Notes: generated by a model from the sequence alone, not told the origin. A DNA stretch of 64,000 nt from Actinomycetaceae bacterium (GCA_030537615.1 JAUNVP010000001.1:124001-188000), one strand, 5' to 3'. Positions 1 to 9,430 are shown, counted from the first letter of the stretch. Made by a program: numbers and translations.

Positions 1-1761
1 TCCTTCGCCGTGTGGGCACCTAACGCGCAGGCCGTCCGTGTCGTCGGAGATTTCAACTACTGGGACGGCACGGGATCAGCTATGCGCTCCCTCGGCGATT
101 CGGGTGTGTGGGAGCTGTTTATCCCCGGAGTTGAGGTCGGAGCACGCTACAAATACGAGATTTGTGGGCCCGACGGGAACTGGATGCAAAAGGCAGATCC
201 GATGGCCCGTGCAACCGAGATTCCGCCGGCTACCGCATCGGTCGTCACCGATCAGTTCCACGAATGGAACGATGACGAGTGGATGAAGGCGCGCGAAACG
301 AAAAATCCCCAAGAGGGACCAATGTCGATCTACGAGCTCCATGTTGGCTCGTGGAAGCAAGGGCTCGGATACCGAGGACTGGCCGAGGAGCTCATTCCCT
401 ATCTCAAGGAAATGGGGTTCACGCACGTCGAACTCATGCCGGTGGCCGAGCATCCATTTGGTGGCTCGTGGGGCTACCAGGTGACGTCCTACTACGCACC
501 GACTGCGCGCTTTGGCACACCCGATGATTTCCGCTACCTGATTGACCAGCTGCACCAAGCAGGAATCGGTGTCATTCTTGACTGGGTTCCCGCGCATTTC
601 CCGAAGGACTCGTGGGCACTGGCTCGATTCGATGGGACCGCGCTGTACGAAGATCCCGATCCGCTTCGCGGTGAGCATCCCGATTGGGGAACGCTCGTGT
701 TCAATTTCGGCCGCCGGGAAGTGCGGAATTTCCTCGTCGCCAACGCCCTGTACTGGTTAGAAGACTTCCACATTGACGGCCTGAGGGTCGATGCGGTGGC
801 ATCGATGCTCTACCTTGACTACTCACGCCAAGACGGCCAGTGGCGCCCCAATCAGTACGGAGGTCGCGAGAACCTCGAAGCGATTCAGTTCCTCCAAGAA
901 ACTAACGCAACTGCCTACCGTCGCAATCCGGGCATCGTCATGATCGCTGAGGAATCGACGGCGTGGCCAGGGGTTACCGCTCCCACGTCCGGTGGCGGTC
1001 TGGGATTCGGACTCAAGTGGAACATGGGATGGATGAACGACACCCTGCGCTACTGCCAGGAAGATCCTGTCAATCGTCGTTGGCACCACGGTGAACTGAC
1101 TTTCTCACTGGTCTACGCGTTCTCAGAGAACTTCGTCCTCCCCCTCTCCCACGACGAGGTAGTTCACGGTAAGGGTTCGCTGATCTCGAAGATGCCCGGG
1201 GATAAGTGGCGCAAACTGGCAGGAGTCCGTTCACTGTTCGCCTACCAGTGGTCGCACCCAGGCAAGCAGCTTCTGTTCATGGGCCAGGAGTTTGCTCAGG
1301 AGTCCGAATGGTCGGAGGCTTACTCTCTTGATTGGTGGCTCCTCGATGACGAAGGGCACCGTGGCATTAATCGTCTGGTGGCCCGCCTCAATGAGCTGTA
1401 CACCACGTCGCCAGCCTTGTGGGATGACAACTTCACCGGATACGAATGGATTGAGGCCGGCGACGCTGACCACAATGTCATTTCCTATATCCGCAAGGGA
1501 ATCAACGCTGACGGTGAGACCGATATGCTCGTGTGCGTCTCCAACTTCGGTGGAAATCCGCACGAAGGCTACCGCGTCGGTTTACCCTTCGGCGGCCGCT
1601 GGGAAGAAGTACTCAACACGGACGCAGAAATCTACGGTGGTTCCGGCGTTGGCAACATGGGCGAAGTCTATGCCGAGGACGTTCCATGGAACGGACGACC
1701 GTCGTCTGCACAACTGCGTATTCCGCCACTCGGTGCTATCTGGCTCAAACCAGCACCATAA
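1..1761 (+). CDS. glgB: 1,4-alpha-glucan branching enzyme GlgB (5' truncated by window edge)
   Basis: Forms alpha-1,6 branches in glycogen by cleaving an alpha-1,4 chain and transferring it. The reading frame is open from base 1 and begins inside the CBM48 module with the family signature FAVWAPNA and [10 protein letters not shown], so the true start lies upstream of the window. The GH13 catalytic domain follows: the nucleophile Asp in DGLRVDAV (about 778-801), the acid/base Glu in MIAEEST (about 940-960) and the third Asp in LSHDEVVHG (about 1144-1170). The C-terminal beta-domain ends at a TAA. About 587 residues are visible, most of a typical 640-730 residue GlgB. The gene converges on the thioredoxin-like gene and shares a hairpin terminator with it. 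Confidence 0.97.
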   Translation, partial: SFAVWAPNAQAVRVVGDFNYWDGTGSAMRSLGDSGVWELFIPGVEVGARYKYEICGPDGNWMQKADPMARATEIPPATASVVTDQFHEWNDDEWMKARETKNPQEGPMSIYELHVGSWKQGLGYRGLAEELIPYLKEMGFTHVELMPVAEHPFGGSWGYQVTSYYAPTARFGTPDDFRYLIDQLHQAGIGVILDWVPAHFPKDSWALARFDGTALYEDPDPLRGEHPDWGTLVFNFGRREVRNFLVANALYWLEDFHIDGLRVDAVASMLYLDYSRQDGQWRPNQYGGRENLEAIQFLQETNATAYRRNPGIVMIAEESTAWPGVTAPTSGGGLGFGLKWNMGWMNDTLRYCQEDPVNRRWHHGELTFSLVYAFSENFVLPLSHDEVVHGKGSLISKMPGDKWRKLAGVRSLFAYQWSHPGKQLLFMGQEFAQESEWSEAYSLDWWLLDDEGHRGINRLVARLNELYTTSPALWDDNFTGYEWIEAGDADHNVISYIRKGINADGETDMLVCVSNFGGNPHEGYRVGLPFGGRWEEVLNTDAEIYGGSGVGNMGEVYAEDVPWNGRPSSAQLRIPPLGAIWLKPAP

Positions 1762-1776
1762 TCGCTCGACCAATTG

Positions 1777-1806
1777 CTTCGGCCCCCGCCTTCGCGGGGG
1801 CCGAAG
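1777..1806. terminator. Intergenic hairpin between convergent glgB and thioredoxin-like gene
   Basis: A 13-bp perfect stem (arms 1777-1789 and 1794-1806) closes a 4-nt loop, 15 bases after the glgB stop and 26 before the stop of the opposing gene. There is no clear T-run on either side, so it may act as a bidirectional barrier or a Rho-assisted terminator. Confidence 0.75.
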
Positions 1807-1832
1807 TCTGTGAGAGATACGTTCGCCAGGTA

Positions 1833-2720
1833 CTAGAACAGTAGCGTCGATAGTCGGCTACGGGCTTCACGTACGCGCGAATCCGAATTCCCAAGCACGG
1901 TAAACATCTCGACGAGACGGGCTCGAATACTGTCACGCTTGTCGGCATCAATGTTCTGATCAGCCATCGCAGAAAGGAGGATTTCAAACGCTTCATCGAC
2001 GCGATCATTAATGAAAGCCTGATCGGCCCGCCCGAGAACAGACGTGTCCTCTTCCTCGCTTGTCACACGTTTCGCAAGATTCAAACGCGCGAGAGCTTCC
2101 TTCGCAGCATGGTCACGCGGCTGTTTCTTAAGAACGATTTCCCACTCGGCAATGGCGCTGTCGATGTCTCCAGCGTCTTCAGCGGCTAAAGCGGCCTCGT
2201 GAAGAGGATCGACCTGCGGCTCGTTCGTCGTCTCCGCCGGCACCATTCGTCCACTCACGCCATTGTGCGCGGCGGCCTGGAGCAGATCATTGAGAATCGC
2301 GACCACCTGTTCGCGCGGCTGAGCTCCTTGGAACAGAGGAAGCGGACGGCCCGCAACCAGAGCCACGACAGTTGGAATCGACTGTGCTTGGAACGCTTGC
2401 GCAAGTTGCGGATTGGCATCGACATCGACCTTGGCGAGCACAATCCGACCGTCGAGTTCGCGCGTCAGTTGCTCGAGAATAGGTCCGAGTTGCTTGCACG
2501 GCTGACACCACGTCGCCCATAGATCGACAATGACGGGGACCTGCTGAGAGATGGCGACTATTTCGTTGATTTCAGCTTCGTTGACATCACGAATAATAGG
2601 GCCACTCAGTTGAGTTGTCGTGGTTCCTTTTTCCGCAGTGCTTGAGGCTTGAGGAGATCCCAGCTCAACTGCTCCGTGAACGTTGGCAGGCATTGTTTGT
2701 TCTGGTTCCTGATCTGACAT
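1833..2720 (-). CDS. CnoX/YbbN-like thioredoxin-TPR protein
   Basis: 295 residues. The thioredoxin fold carries a full WCQPC active site (Cys72 and Cys75) within DLWATWCQPCKQLGP, so it should be redox-active. It is followed by a helical C-terminal half with TPR-like repeats (EAALAAEDAGDIDSAIAEW; KEALARLNLAKR). This matches the CnoX/YbbN co-chaperone architecture, in which a thioredoxin domain is fused to a TPR module that holds clients for chaperonins. The first 40 residues are low-complexity and probably disordered. It starts 3 nt after the stop of the lipoprotein gene and is the last gene of a three-gene minus-strand operon. The family is clear; the client range is unknown. Confidence 0.85.
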   Translation of the reverse strand: MSDQEPEQTMPANVHGAVELGSPQASSTAEKGTTTTQLSGPIIRDVNEAEINEIVAISQQVPVIVDLWATWCQPCKQLGPILEQLTRELDGRIVLAKVDVDANPQLAQAFQAQSIPTVVALVAGRPLPLFQGAQPREQVVAILNDLLQAAAHNGVSGRMVPAETTNEPQVDPLHEAALAAEDAGDIDSAIAEWEIVLKKQPRDHAAKEALARLNLAKRVTSEEEDTSVLGRADQAFINDRVDEAFEILLSAMADQNIDADKRDSIRARLVEMFTVLGNSDSRVREARSRLSTLLF

Positions 2721-2723
2721 GAT

Positions 2724-3722
2724 TTACTCGTTTGACACTCTTTCTACTGATTCGAGAACACGTTCGGCCGCTATCGCCCTAATCAAATCATCGGATCCCT
2801 TCGGAGGCACACTGAGCAAGACCGAACATAGATAGGTCAGCCGGACAGGCTGATCCGTCACGCTGGGATCATCGAGGAGTTTAGCGGGGGTTCCACCGAC
2901 TTTCAGCGTCGCCCCCTCAATGGTGCGCGAATAGGTCACCGTGTAGGTGAAGTTGGTTGAGACAAGAGCCGTCTCGTTCGCGAGTTTGACCGACGTGATC
3001 GGGAAGTCTCCCACTACGGCGTCCATCTCGACGGTCCCCGCAGCTTCGATAGCTTCAGCAATCGTCGATCTTTCCGACTGGTAGTAGCTCGTGAAATCAT
3101 CCTTGGCATACCAGTCGTTGTATTCGTCTCCCCCATCAAGGCGGCTAATCCACACCTCAAAGGCTTCACTGGGACTCAACGCGGTTTGGTCGGATTCCTT
3201 CGGAATAACCGGAGATCCTTGCGACACCGCAATCGTTTGGATCGATTGGCCTGGGAAGAGCCGTGCCCAGTTCTCCAGCTTGTACGCCGATCGCGCATCG
3301 CTTTGGGTAATGAACAGTACCGACGGTAGTTCGCCCTCCGGTACTTTAGTGACAGCGACGATGACACGCGGCCACGTTTGGCTTTGGCTCACTGTGACGG
3401 AGGACGGATCGATCTCCAGTGGTTTAACCGACTCTTCGAGCTTCTCAGCCAGATTGTAGAATCCCTTGCGCATGCGCAAGGCGGGATCCTTCAGTCGCTG
3501 CGCAAGAAGTTCACCGTCGAAGGATTCGTCCGCCTGAGTGAGGACGTTATTGAGATCATCGAGGACGTTTTGGATCTGTTGGGCATCAAGATTTGGCACA
3601 GCCGAAGGCGACGGCGTGTCCGATGGTTCTGGAAGAGTCGGTACTTCGTCTGCACACCCCGCTAAACTCGTTCCGACCGCGGATAGTGCGAGGAGTTTCA
3701 CCAGGTTTCGACGGTCAATCAT
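2724..3722 (-). CDS. Predicted lipoprotein of unknown function
   Basis: 332 residues. The N-terminus is a lipoprotein signal: basic MIDRRN, a hydrophobic core, then lipobox LAGC with the acylated Cys near residue 22. A Pro/Ser/Thr-rich spacer (PEPSDTPSPSAVP) follows, as in surface-tethered proteins. The remainder is a soluble, acidic domain that I do not recognise; its middle (ENWARLFPGQSIQTIAVSQG) and C-terminus look globular. The start codon overlaps the stop of the upstream membrane protein gene (ATGA, 3719-3722), so the two are translationally coupled and probably work together at the envelope. No function can be assigned from the sequence. Confidence 0.75.
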   Translation of the reverse strand: MIDRRNLVKLLALSAVGTSLAGCADEVPTLPEPSDTPSPSAVPNLDAQQIQNVLDDLNNVLTQADESFDGELLAQRLKDPALRMRKGFYNLAEKLEESVKPLEIDPSSVTVSQSQTWPRVIVAVTKVPEGELPSVLFITQSDARSAYKLENWARLFPGQSIQTIAVSQGSPVIPKESDQTALSPSEAFEVWISRLDGGDEYNDWYAKDDFTSYYQSERSTIAEAIEAAGTVEMDAVVGDFPITSVKLANETALVSTNFTYTVTYSRTIEGATLKVGGTPAKLLDDPSVTDQPVRLTYLCSVLLSVPPKGSDDLIRAIAAERVLESVERVSNE

Positions 3723-4792
3723 TTCGTCTCGTCCTCCTCTGCGTCCTCCCCATCATCAGGCAAGTCAGAAGCTGTCTCAGAGACTGAATCACTCGGTTGC
3801 TCTTCCTCCTCAGCGAGGGGTATCGCAGCAGTTTCGTCTGCGGCTACATCACCGTTGCTCTGGTTCTCGCTGTCGTCGGTTCTCTCATCCTTGTCGGGTG
3901 TTTCTCCGTCGCCTGCCGAAGTGTCCAGCGCTTGACCGGGGAGCTCGGCTTCATCGACCTCACGGACTTTTTCTACCACCGGAATGAGCCCGGTATCAAA
4001 CTTTCGGCCTTCGACGACAACTTCAGCTTCTCCCCGTTCACGAGCTTCACGTAAAGCTCGACGCGAAGGGAACTTCACGGTTTTTCCACCCGCGGTTGCT
4101 TCAATCGTTTCTTTAACGGGAGTGTCCAAACGACGCTGCGCTTCAAGCTCACGTTTACGACGCTCAGGATCACGGTTCTTCGAGCTACGATGGAACTGCC
4201 ATGCGAGGGTCAGACCCAATAGCGCAAGCACCGCTCCAACCGCGATTAGAGTAACAGCCCAGGCTACTGACACCGATCGTTGCCAGGTGATTGTCACTGC
4301 GGGTGCGGGATTGTCCCCATCGGTAGCAATAATGACCGACAGATCAGACGATCCATGAGGCTGAGTTAAGGATACGGACCCGGTCCCCGTCTCTGTACGC
4401 ACCCACATATCCGAGGTTGCGGGTGAACCGGGTTGAGTATCGTCACTGGTCGCAGTCTCCTCATTGATTTTCAGTTCGGTCCACGAGCTGAGACCAACAA
4501 TTTCGACGTAAGCAGCTCCGTCAAGCCACGCGGAGATATCCGTACTGCGTCCAACCGCAATCACAATCGGAGAGTCGTCCTCAGCCGTAGCGGTAATCGT
4601 CGCATCAGATTCAAATAGATCGAGCACGCCCTCATGCGTCATGATGTACGGCGCATCGGTGCCCGCAAGACTCGCATTCACTTCCGGCGACGGGCGGGCG
4701 ACCGTAGAAAAGATGATTCCCACCACTGCCATGACGATGCCGAGAGTCACGAGCGCAAGCGGCAACCCAGTTCGTTTGGTGACGTATTTCAA
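3719..4792 (-). CDS. Bitopic/two-TM membrane protein with acidic cytoplasmic tail
   Basis: 357 residues from a TTG start with a GAGGGGG ribosome site 4 nt upstream. A first membrane helix lies near residues 12-32 and a second near 178-200 (WAVTLIAVGAVLALLGLTLAW), separated by an extracytoplasmic domain of roughly 145 residues. After the second helix comes a basic stretch (RSSKNRDPERRKRELEAQRR), then FPSRRALREARERGE and a long Glu/Asp-rich tail that ends the protein. I do not recognise the family. It heads the operon with the lipoprotein and the thioredoxin-TPR protein. The charged tail suggests a docking or scaffolding role; that is inference. Confidence 0.75.
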   Translation of the reverse strand: MKYVTKRTGLPLALVTLGIVMAVVGIIFSTVARPSPEVNASLAGTDAPYIMTHEGVLDLFESDATITATAEDDSPIVIAVGRSTDISAWLDGAAYVEIVGLSSWTELKINEETATSDDTQPGSPATSDMWVRTETGTGSVSLTQPHGSSDLSVIIATDGDNPAPAVTITWQRSVSVAWAVTLIAVGAVLALLGLTLAWQFHRSSKNRDPERRKRELEAQRRLDTPVKETIEATAGGKTVKFPSRRALREARERGEAEVVVEGRKFDTGLIPVVEKVREVDEAELPGQALDTSAGDGETPDKDERTDDSENQSNGDVAADETAAIPLAEEEEQPSDSVSETASDLPDDGEDAEEDETK

Positions 4793-4796
4793 CGAT

Positions 4797-4819
4797 CCCC
4801 CTCTAGCGGTTTACAGTGT
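4797..4819 (-). promoter_or_regulatory. Possible promoter -10 and RBS for the three-gene operon
   Basis: On the minus strand TACACT (4819-4814) precedes the AGAGGGGG ribosome site (about 4804-4797) and the TTG start at 4792, giving a leader of about 15 nt. No convincing -35 hexamer is visible. The assignment is tentative. Confidence 0.3.
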
Positions 4820-5008
4820 AATCCAGTCTAAAGACTATGGGGTATGGGCGCTGGTCTCCACATTTTTGACAAATCTAGCGACCAATGCCACCTTTTTGAA
4901 GCAATTTGGCTCAATATTGGCGCACTGTTTCACCGATTGCACTTGCGTTGTCTACACTTAAGGGAGCATGTTTTAAACGCCCAGTTCTGGCGTCAGGAGG
5001 ACGTATCC

Positions 5009-6325
5009 GTGACTGAAGAGCAAACCGACTTCCCCGTCGTCATGCGGGGTTATGACAGGATTCAGGTCGACGAGCAACTACAAACGCTGATGACAGCCCT
5101 TTCTGAGGCTCGGCGCCGCGCGGAAGTCGCTGAGGAACGCGCTCGCGATCTCGAAGCCGAGGTCGCAGACATGCGCTCTCGAGTAGACGAACAAGAACGT
5201 GCCTCGTTTGCCGGAATTGGTTCACGAGTCGAGCAGCTTCTCCGTTCTGCGGAAGAACAAGCTACTGCCGTAACTGTCAAGGCTCGAGCTGAAGCCGACG
5301 CTCTTCTCGAACGCACTCGCTCCAACACACAGCGCCTCACCCAACGGGCAGAGGCAGAGGCTTCCGCTCTCCTCGCCGAAGCCCGCCGCGAAGCAGATGA
5401 ACGCACCTCGCGCGCTACAGCTGAGGCGGAAACTGTTCTCACCAACGCTCAACATCGGGCTGACGAGATGGTTGCGGCTGCCGAACGCGAAGCGCAGAGT
5501 CTGCGGGCTGAAACTCACACCTATGTGAATGATTCCCGCAGTGGAGTCGAACGCGAAATTGAGGTGCTCAGAGCTCGCTCTCAAAAAGAATACGTTGAGA
5601 TGCGCGTGAAGGCTGAGCAGGAGTCAACACAGCTTCGTGCCGACGCTAATGCGGATGCTCAGGCTGTACGCGAGTCGGCCAATACCGAGGCTAAGGGCAC
5701 GATCGAACAGGCTCGTGCCGCTGCCGAGAAAGCACTGGGCCAAGCTCGTACCGAAGCGGAGAATCTGGTTCGTGAGGCGCGGGAGAACGCAGATGAATCT
5801 CGCGCTCGCATTGTTCGAGAGCGTCAAGAAGCCGAGCAGGAAATCGCCGATATGCGCGCTCAGGCGCGAGAGGATGATGCCAAGGCCCATGATCAAGCTC
5901 GCACTGAAACGGCTGCGATGGTCGCCGCCGCGAAGGCCCAGGTTTCAGAAGCCGAGAAACATCTGTCTGAAACCCTCCAGCGCGCGGAGCGTCTCCTCAC
6001 TGATACCGACGCCGTTGTTCGCCGTCGTCAAGAAGACGCACGCCGGAATGCCGAAGCGATGATCGCCGCCGCCGAGGCCGAGGCGGAGCAACTTCGGGAA
6101 GCAGCTCGCCAAGAGGCGCTTAACGAGCGTGCGACGGCGCAGCGAACCGTTGAGAAACTCGAGCGCCAACGCGAATCTGTGGCAGCGTATTTGGAAGAGA
6201 TGCGTGGGCTCCTCGGTTCTGGTGCCGCTCGAGGTATTGCCGGACTCGATCCACTTGATGCGCCCGCCGAACTGGAGAACGAAGAGACCGACTTATTTTC
6301 GGAAGGTAGTAACGAAACCGAATAG
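5009..6325 (+). CDS. FilP/Scy-like coiled-coil protein with DivIVA N-terminal motif
   Basis: 438 residues from a GTG start; AGGAGG (4995-5000) lies 8 nt before it, which decides against an in-frame upstream ATG at 4844. The N-terminus VMRGYDRIQVDEQL is the DivIVA-type membrane/pole-binding motif seen in FilP and Scy of Streptomyces. Nearly all the rest is continuous coiled coil made of degenerate Ala-Glu-Arg repeats (for example AEAEASALLAEARREADERT) up to about residue 395, then a short acidic tail. Such proteins form cytoskeletal filaments that organise polar growth or division in actinobacteria. The gene stands alone between divergent and convergent neighbours. The structural class is sure; FilP orthology is likely but not proven, because coiled coils align poorly. 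Confidence 0.82.
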   Translation: MTEEQTDFPVVMRGYDRIQVDEQLQTLMTALSEARRRAEVAEERARDLEAEVADMRSRVDEQERASFAGIGSRVEQLLRSAEEQATAVTVKARAEADALLERTRSNTQRLTQRAEAEASALLAEARREADERTSRATAEAETVLTNAQHRADEMVAAAEREAQSLRAETHTYVNDSRSGVEREIEVLRARSQKEYVEMRVKAEQESTQLRADANADAQAVRESANTEAKGTIEQARAAAEKALGQARTEAENLVREARENADESRARIVRERQEAEQEIADMRAQAREDDAKAHDQARTETAAMVAAAKAQVSEAEKHLSETLQRAERLLTDTDAVVRRRQEDARRNAEAMIAAAEAEAEQLREAARQEALNERATAQRTVEKLERQRESVAAYLEEMRGLLGSGAARGIAGLDPLDAPAELENEETDLFSEGSNETE

Positions 6326-6349
6326 ATTGGTTGCACCCGTGCGATATCC

Positions 6350-7117
6350 CTAGCCGACAAAGGGAAGGATCGCATTGATCCCCTGGGCGAAGCGCCCGGG
6401 ATTCTCAAAGTGAATGAGACTTGCTGCCTGTGGTACGTCATGCAAAACAGTGCAGAGCGCGTCAACCAGTCGCAGGGCACCCTCACGAGTCGTTCCTGCA
6501 TCGTCTTCACCACGCAGAACGGTCGTTGGGATACGGAGCCCACTCAATGCGTCAATCACGTCGAGCCGCGATGATTGAGTGCGTAGGACCCAACTTACTT
6601 CGCGTGGATCGCACGTGCGAATCCACTCATTGAGAAGATTGACAATAGCCGAATTGCTTCGGGTATGTGCCGAGGTGGCGCGGTTGACAAGCGTTCGAAT
6701 GGTGTCGTACACCACCGCATCATCGACTGCTCCCATGGTGGCTATCGTTGCCTCCAACCACCTCGATCGGTCGTCAAGTGTCGCTGCCTCTCCGGTTGCA
6801 CCAGCCACAACGAGTCCCGCTACCCGATCTGGGCGGCTAGCCGCGAATTGGAGTACGGTCTCCCCCATCAAACCGCTTCCGGCGATAACAGCTTTCTGAA
6901 TTCCGAGAGAATCGAGAGTATGGATGATGCCGTCAACGTGAGCATCCATCGTTGTCTCGGCGGTCGGTTTAACCGGGCCTGACAAAACGAATAGCGGCGC
7001 CCGGGTGAGCTGGCGTGCCACCGCTTCCCAGGACCGGTGATCAAATGGTGTAGCAGCAATCGCCACCACGGGTATGCCGCCGGTCGCCGTCGTCGTTGCA
7101 TGTACGCGCAGTTCCAC
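6350..7117 (-). CDS. Alpha/beta-hydrolase-fold protein with degenerate catalytic residues
   Basis: 255 residues from a GTG start with GAGGAATC just upstream. The overall pattern is an alpha/beta hydrolase: a central helix-strand segment (QFAASRPDRVAGLVVAG), the acid-loop VLRGEDDAG and the C-terminal HFENPGRFAQ. The nucleophile elbow, normally G-x-S-x-G, reads G80-S-G-L-M-G, so the serine position is Gly82. The usual GH of the catalytic histidine reads AS near residue 231. The fold is therefore kept while the catalytic Ser and His appear lost by eye alignment, as in regulatory or binding pseudo-hydrolases. It is the last gene of the nagA operon, 6 nt after a small Zn-binding protein gene. The substrate is unknown. 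Confidence 0.75.
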   Translation of the reverse strand: MELRVHATTTATGGIPVVAIAATPFDHRSWEAVARQLTRAPLFVLSGPVKPTAETTMDAHVDGIIHTLDSLGIQKAVIAGSGLMGETVLQFAASRPDRVAGLVVAGATGEAATLDDRSRWLEATIATMGAVDDAVVYDTIRTLVNRATSAHTRSNSAIVNLLNEWIRTCDPREVSWVLRTQSSRLDVIDALSGLRIPTTVLRGEDDAGTTREGALRLVDALCTVLHDVPQAASLIHFENPGRFAQGINAILPFVG

Positions 7118-7123
7118 GATTCC

Positions 7124-7414
7124 TCAGAAAGACTGTCCGGCTCGCCAACAGTTCGGATGCCAATGTCGACGCGATTCGACCCCGTGATCGAGACCGAATC
7201 GACCGTCCTCACGCCATACGACAACGTGCGGTGATCCCAGTGTGATTTCGTGATTGCACCCGGGGCAGAGGTAAGTTTTCGTTGCTCTCGACAAGTGTTG
7301 GACACGGAAAGACTCCCCACCGCGCTGAACGGAACGCGGCATTGACGCTAAACGATCCATGTTGAGCGGCGTGTGGGGGCGATTCCACGGTCGCTTGGAT
7401 GACCTGCGTGCCAT
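7124..7414 (-). CDS. Small conserved protein with CxxC/HxxxC zinc-ribbon-like motif
   Basis: 96 residues. The start is chosen at the ATG at 7414 because AGGAGG (7424-7419) sits 4 nt before it. The N-terminus is basic (ARRSSKRPWNRPHTPLN). The conserved-looking part is YLCPGCNHEI, then PHVVVW and RRHWHPNCW, consistent with one zinc site using CxxC plus His/Cys. Proteins of this layout occur across actinobacteria and are often named ATP/GTP-binding without evidence; I would call it a zinc-ribbon-like protein of unknown role. It lies between nagA and the degenerate hydrolase, on the same strand with short gaps, so it is probably co-transcribed. Confidence 0.75.
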   Translation of the reverse strand: MARRSSKRPWNRPHTPLNMDRLASMPRSVQRGGESFRVQHLSRATKTYLCPGCNHEITLGSPHVVVWREDGRFGLDHGVESRRHWHPNCWRAGQSF

Positions 7415-7430
7415 GAAACCTCCTCGGATG

Positions 7431-8627
7431 CTATGACACAATAGTACCGCGGCGGTAAACCGTCATTGGCTTGAGGTCTCGGTCGGTTACCAAGACGTCC
7501 GCTTGAGCACCCTCGTTGAGGTGTCCGATAGTCTCGTCCCCCAGGATTTTTGCGCCCTGACGCGTCGCCATGTAGACGGCATCAACGAGCGGAATATATC
7601 CGTCGGCGAGGAGGCGAACCTGGTCGAGGAGATGTGAGGTTCCCCCCGCGATAGAATCTCCGTGAGCCAACCGCGCGACTCCGTCTTTCACCGTCACAGC
7701 CTGGGGCCCAAGCTGGTAGCTCCCGTCTGCCATTCCTGCGGCCGCCATCGCGTCGGTGACGAAGACGAGCGCATCGCGTCCGAGCATTTCGTACACGGCC
7801 CGAACCATATCGGGAGCGACGTGAACACCGTCTGCAATGAGTTCGAGGATGGCGCCATCACACGCCGCGTCAGCAAGAAACTCGGGCACCGGGCCCGGGT
7901 CTCGGTGATGAATGGTACGCATACCGTTAAACAGGTGGGTTGCGGTTGCTTTGGGTGAGCGCGGTGCGCACTCGCCCAACTTCTCACGGGAGTATGCGAG
8001 GGCTGCTCGTACATGTTCGGGCCCCGAATCTGTATGCCCCCAGGATGGGAGTGCACCCCCTTCAATGAGAACTTCACCGACAGAACCCGGGCCGTAGGCT
8101 AACGGCTTCTCAGGAGCTACGGTCATGGTAAGGGCGTATCCCTGACACAGGTCAACAAGTTCCTGCGTCAGCTTCGGGTCAGGATCGACGATGTAGGTCG
8201 GATCCTGCGCACCGCATCGTTCGTGAGAAACGAATGGTCCCTCGAAATGGATGCCCGCCAGTTCTCCCCTCTCGCACAGTCGAGTCAGTGTCTGAGCCCG
8301 AGCTTTGAGGACTTCGGCAGCTGCCGTAACAGCCGACGCAACAAGGCTCGTTGTTCCGTGACGACGATGCTCCATCACCGCAATCATCGCCTGCTCTTCC
8401 GTTTCTGCATTGGGGAATGACTCGCCTCCACCGCCATGACAGTGCACATCGACGAGGCCGGGCAGAATATAGCCGTCGACGCATTGGACGGACAGCTGTT
8501 CATTATTAGTTAGGACTTCGGTGGCCGGTCCTGACTTTTCGATCCGGTCGGAGAATATGACCGCTCCATCTTCGATGATTTCCCGGTCGGTCACGAGTTT
8601 TCCACGGAGAATTGTTTGTTGACTCAT
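7431..8627 (-). CDS. nagA: N-acetylglucosamine-6-phosphate deacetylase
   Basis: 398 residues, normal for the family. It removes acetate from GlcNAc-6-P to give GlcN-6-P in amino-sugar catabolism and cell-wall recycling; cytosolic. Metal and substrate motifs are in order: [10 protein letters not shown] (His62, His64), GIHFEGPF (metal Glu129), GHTDS (His198), THLFNGM (His231), HHRDPG and the catalytic Asp292 in [11 protein letters not shown] purine-rich GGGAGA precedes the ATG. No nagB or sugar transporter is next to it; instead it leads two small genes of uncertain role. It is divergent from nucS, with 107 nt between the starts. Confidence 0.95.
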   Translation of the reverse strand: MSQQTILRGKLVTDREIIEDGAVIFSDRIEKSGPATEVLTNNEQLSVQCVDGYILPGLVDVHCHGGGGESFPNAETEEQAMIAVMEHRRHGTTSLVASAVTAAAEVLKARAQTLTRLCERGELAGIHFEGPFVSHERCGAQDPTYIVDPDPKLTQELVDLCQGYALTMTVAPEKPLAYGPGSVGEVLIEGGALPSWGHTDSGPEHVRAALAYSREKLGECAPRSPKATATHLFNGMRTIHHRDPGPVPEFLADAACDGAILELIADGVHVAPDMVRAVYEMLGRDALVFVTDAMAAAGMADGSYQLGPQAVTVKDGVARLAHGDSIAGGTSHLLDQVRLLADGYIPLVDAVYMATRQGAKILGDETIGHLNEGAQADVLVTDRDLKPMTVYRRGTIVS

Positions 8628-8698
8628 GTCTCTATTGTCTCCCCCGCGATGACGAATTCATACCATTCAGACCCATCGTGTTTCGCCATGTGTCCACT

Positions 8699-8737
8699 TT
8701 GCTAAGACTGTGGGCGCCGCATAGTCTGGTTCTTGTG
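8699..8737 (+). promoter_or_regulatory. Promoter for leaderless nucS transcript
   Basis: TTGCTA (8699-8704), a 17-nt spacer and TAGTCT (8722-8727) are followed after 7 nt by the GTG start at 8735, with no ribosome-binding site between. This spacing puts the transcription start at, or one base from, the start codon, so nucS is probably translated from a leaderless mRNA. Confidence 0.5.
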
Positions 8738-9430
8738 CGAATAGTCATTGCCCAATGCTCCGTCGATTACTCCGGACGCCTCGATGCTCATCTGCCACTG
8801 GCAAAACGGACGCTCATGCTCAAAGGAGATGGATCCGTCCTCGTTCATTCCGATGGAGGCTCTTATAAGCCCCTCAACTGGATGACTGCTCCTTGTACCC
8901 TCCGCGTCAAAGCCCCCGATGCCGACGAAAAGCGTGAAGGCATTAACGAGGTATGGGAAGTAAAGGCCACGAAAACGGATGACTGTCTCGTCATCCGAAT
9001 TGGGGAGGTGTTCCTCGATCACGAAGAAGAGCTTGGCATCGATCCCGGCCTCATTAAAGACGGCGTGGAAGCACACTTGCAGGAACTCCTTGCCGATCAG
9101 GTCGATATTCTCGGTCAAGGGTGGCGACTTGTGCGCCGTGAGTTCCCCACCGCCATAGGCCCCGTCGATCTCATGGTTCGTACCGATGAGGGACTTCCAG
9201 TTGCCGTGGAAGTCAAGCGACGCGGAGGTGTTGATGGCGTCGAACAACTGACGAGGTATTTGGAATTGCTCAGCCGCGATCCGCTTTTGAGTGGGTTAAG
9301 CGGCATTTTTGCGGCGCAGGAAATTACCAAGCAGGCTCGAACTCTCGCAACCGATCGAGGAATCCGCTGCGTGATTCTCGACTACGATGCCATGCGCGGC
9401 ATGGACGACGCGGAATCCCGATTGTTCTAA
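8735..9430 (+). CDS. nucS: Endonuclease NucS (non-canonical mismatch repair)
   Basis: 231 residues from the GTG at 8735, chosen because the protein then begins [12 protein letters not shown], the family N-terminus; an upstream in-frame ATG would add about 41 unrelated residues. The N-terminal DNA-binding/dimerisation half includes [10 protein letters not shown] and SYKPLNWM. The C-terminal RecB-like nuclease half shows [17 protein letters not shown] and the conserved QLTRYLELL helix. NucS cuts mismatched DNA and replaces MutS/MutL in most actinobacteria and some archaea. The gene converges on the DUF2550 gene and the two stop codons overlap by 4 nt. Confidence 0.95.
   Translation: MRIVIAQCSVDYSGRLDAHLPLAKRTLMLKGDGSVLVHSDGGSYKPLNWMTAPCTLRVKAPDADEKREGINEVWEVKATKTDDCLVIRIGEVFLDHEEELGIDPGLIKDGVEAHLQELLADQVDILGQGWRLVRREFPTAIGPVDLMVRTDEGLPVAVEVKRRGGVDGVEQLTRYLELLSRDPLLSGLSGIFAAQEITKQARTLATDRGIRCVILDYDAMRGMDDAESRLF

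Noticed and set aside
4866-4871. TTGACA upstream of the FilP-like gene
   Set aside because: An exact -35 hexamer, but no acceptable -10 occurs 16-18 nt downstream, so I did not call a promoter. TACACT at 4953-4958 may be the -10 of a different start but lacks a -35.
5062-5445. Minus-strand ORFs rich in Arg/Ser/Ala opposite the coiled-coil gene
   Set aside because: Antisense shadow of a repetitive Ala/Glu/Arg coding region.
5009-6325. Repetitive DNA in the FilP-like gene as possible tandem repeats or CRISPR
   Set aside because: The repetition is at protein level (degenerate coiled-coil periodicity); no exact repeat-spacer structure is present.
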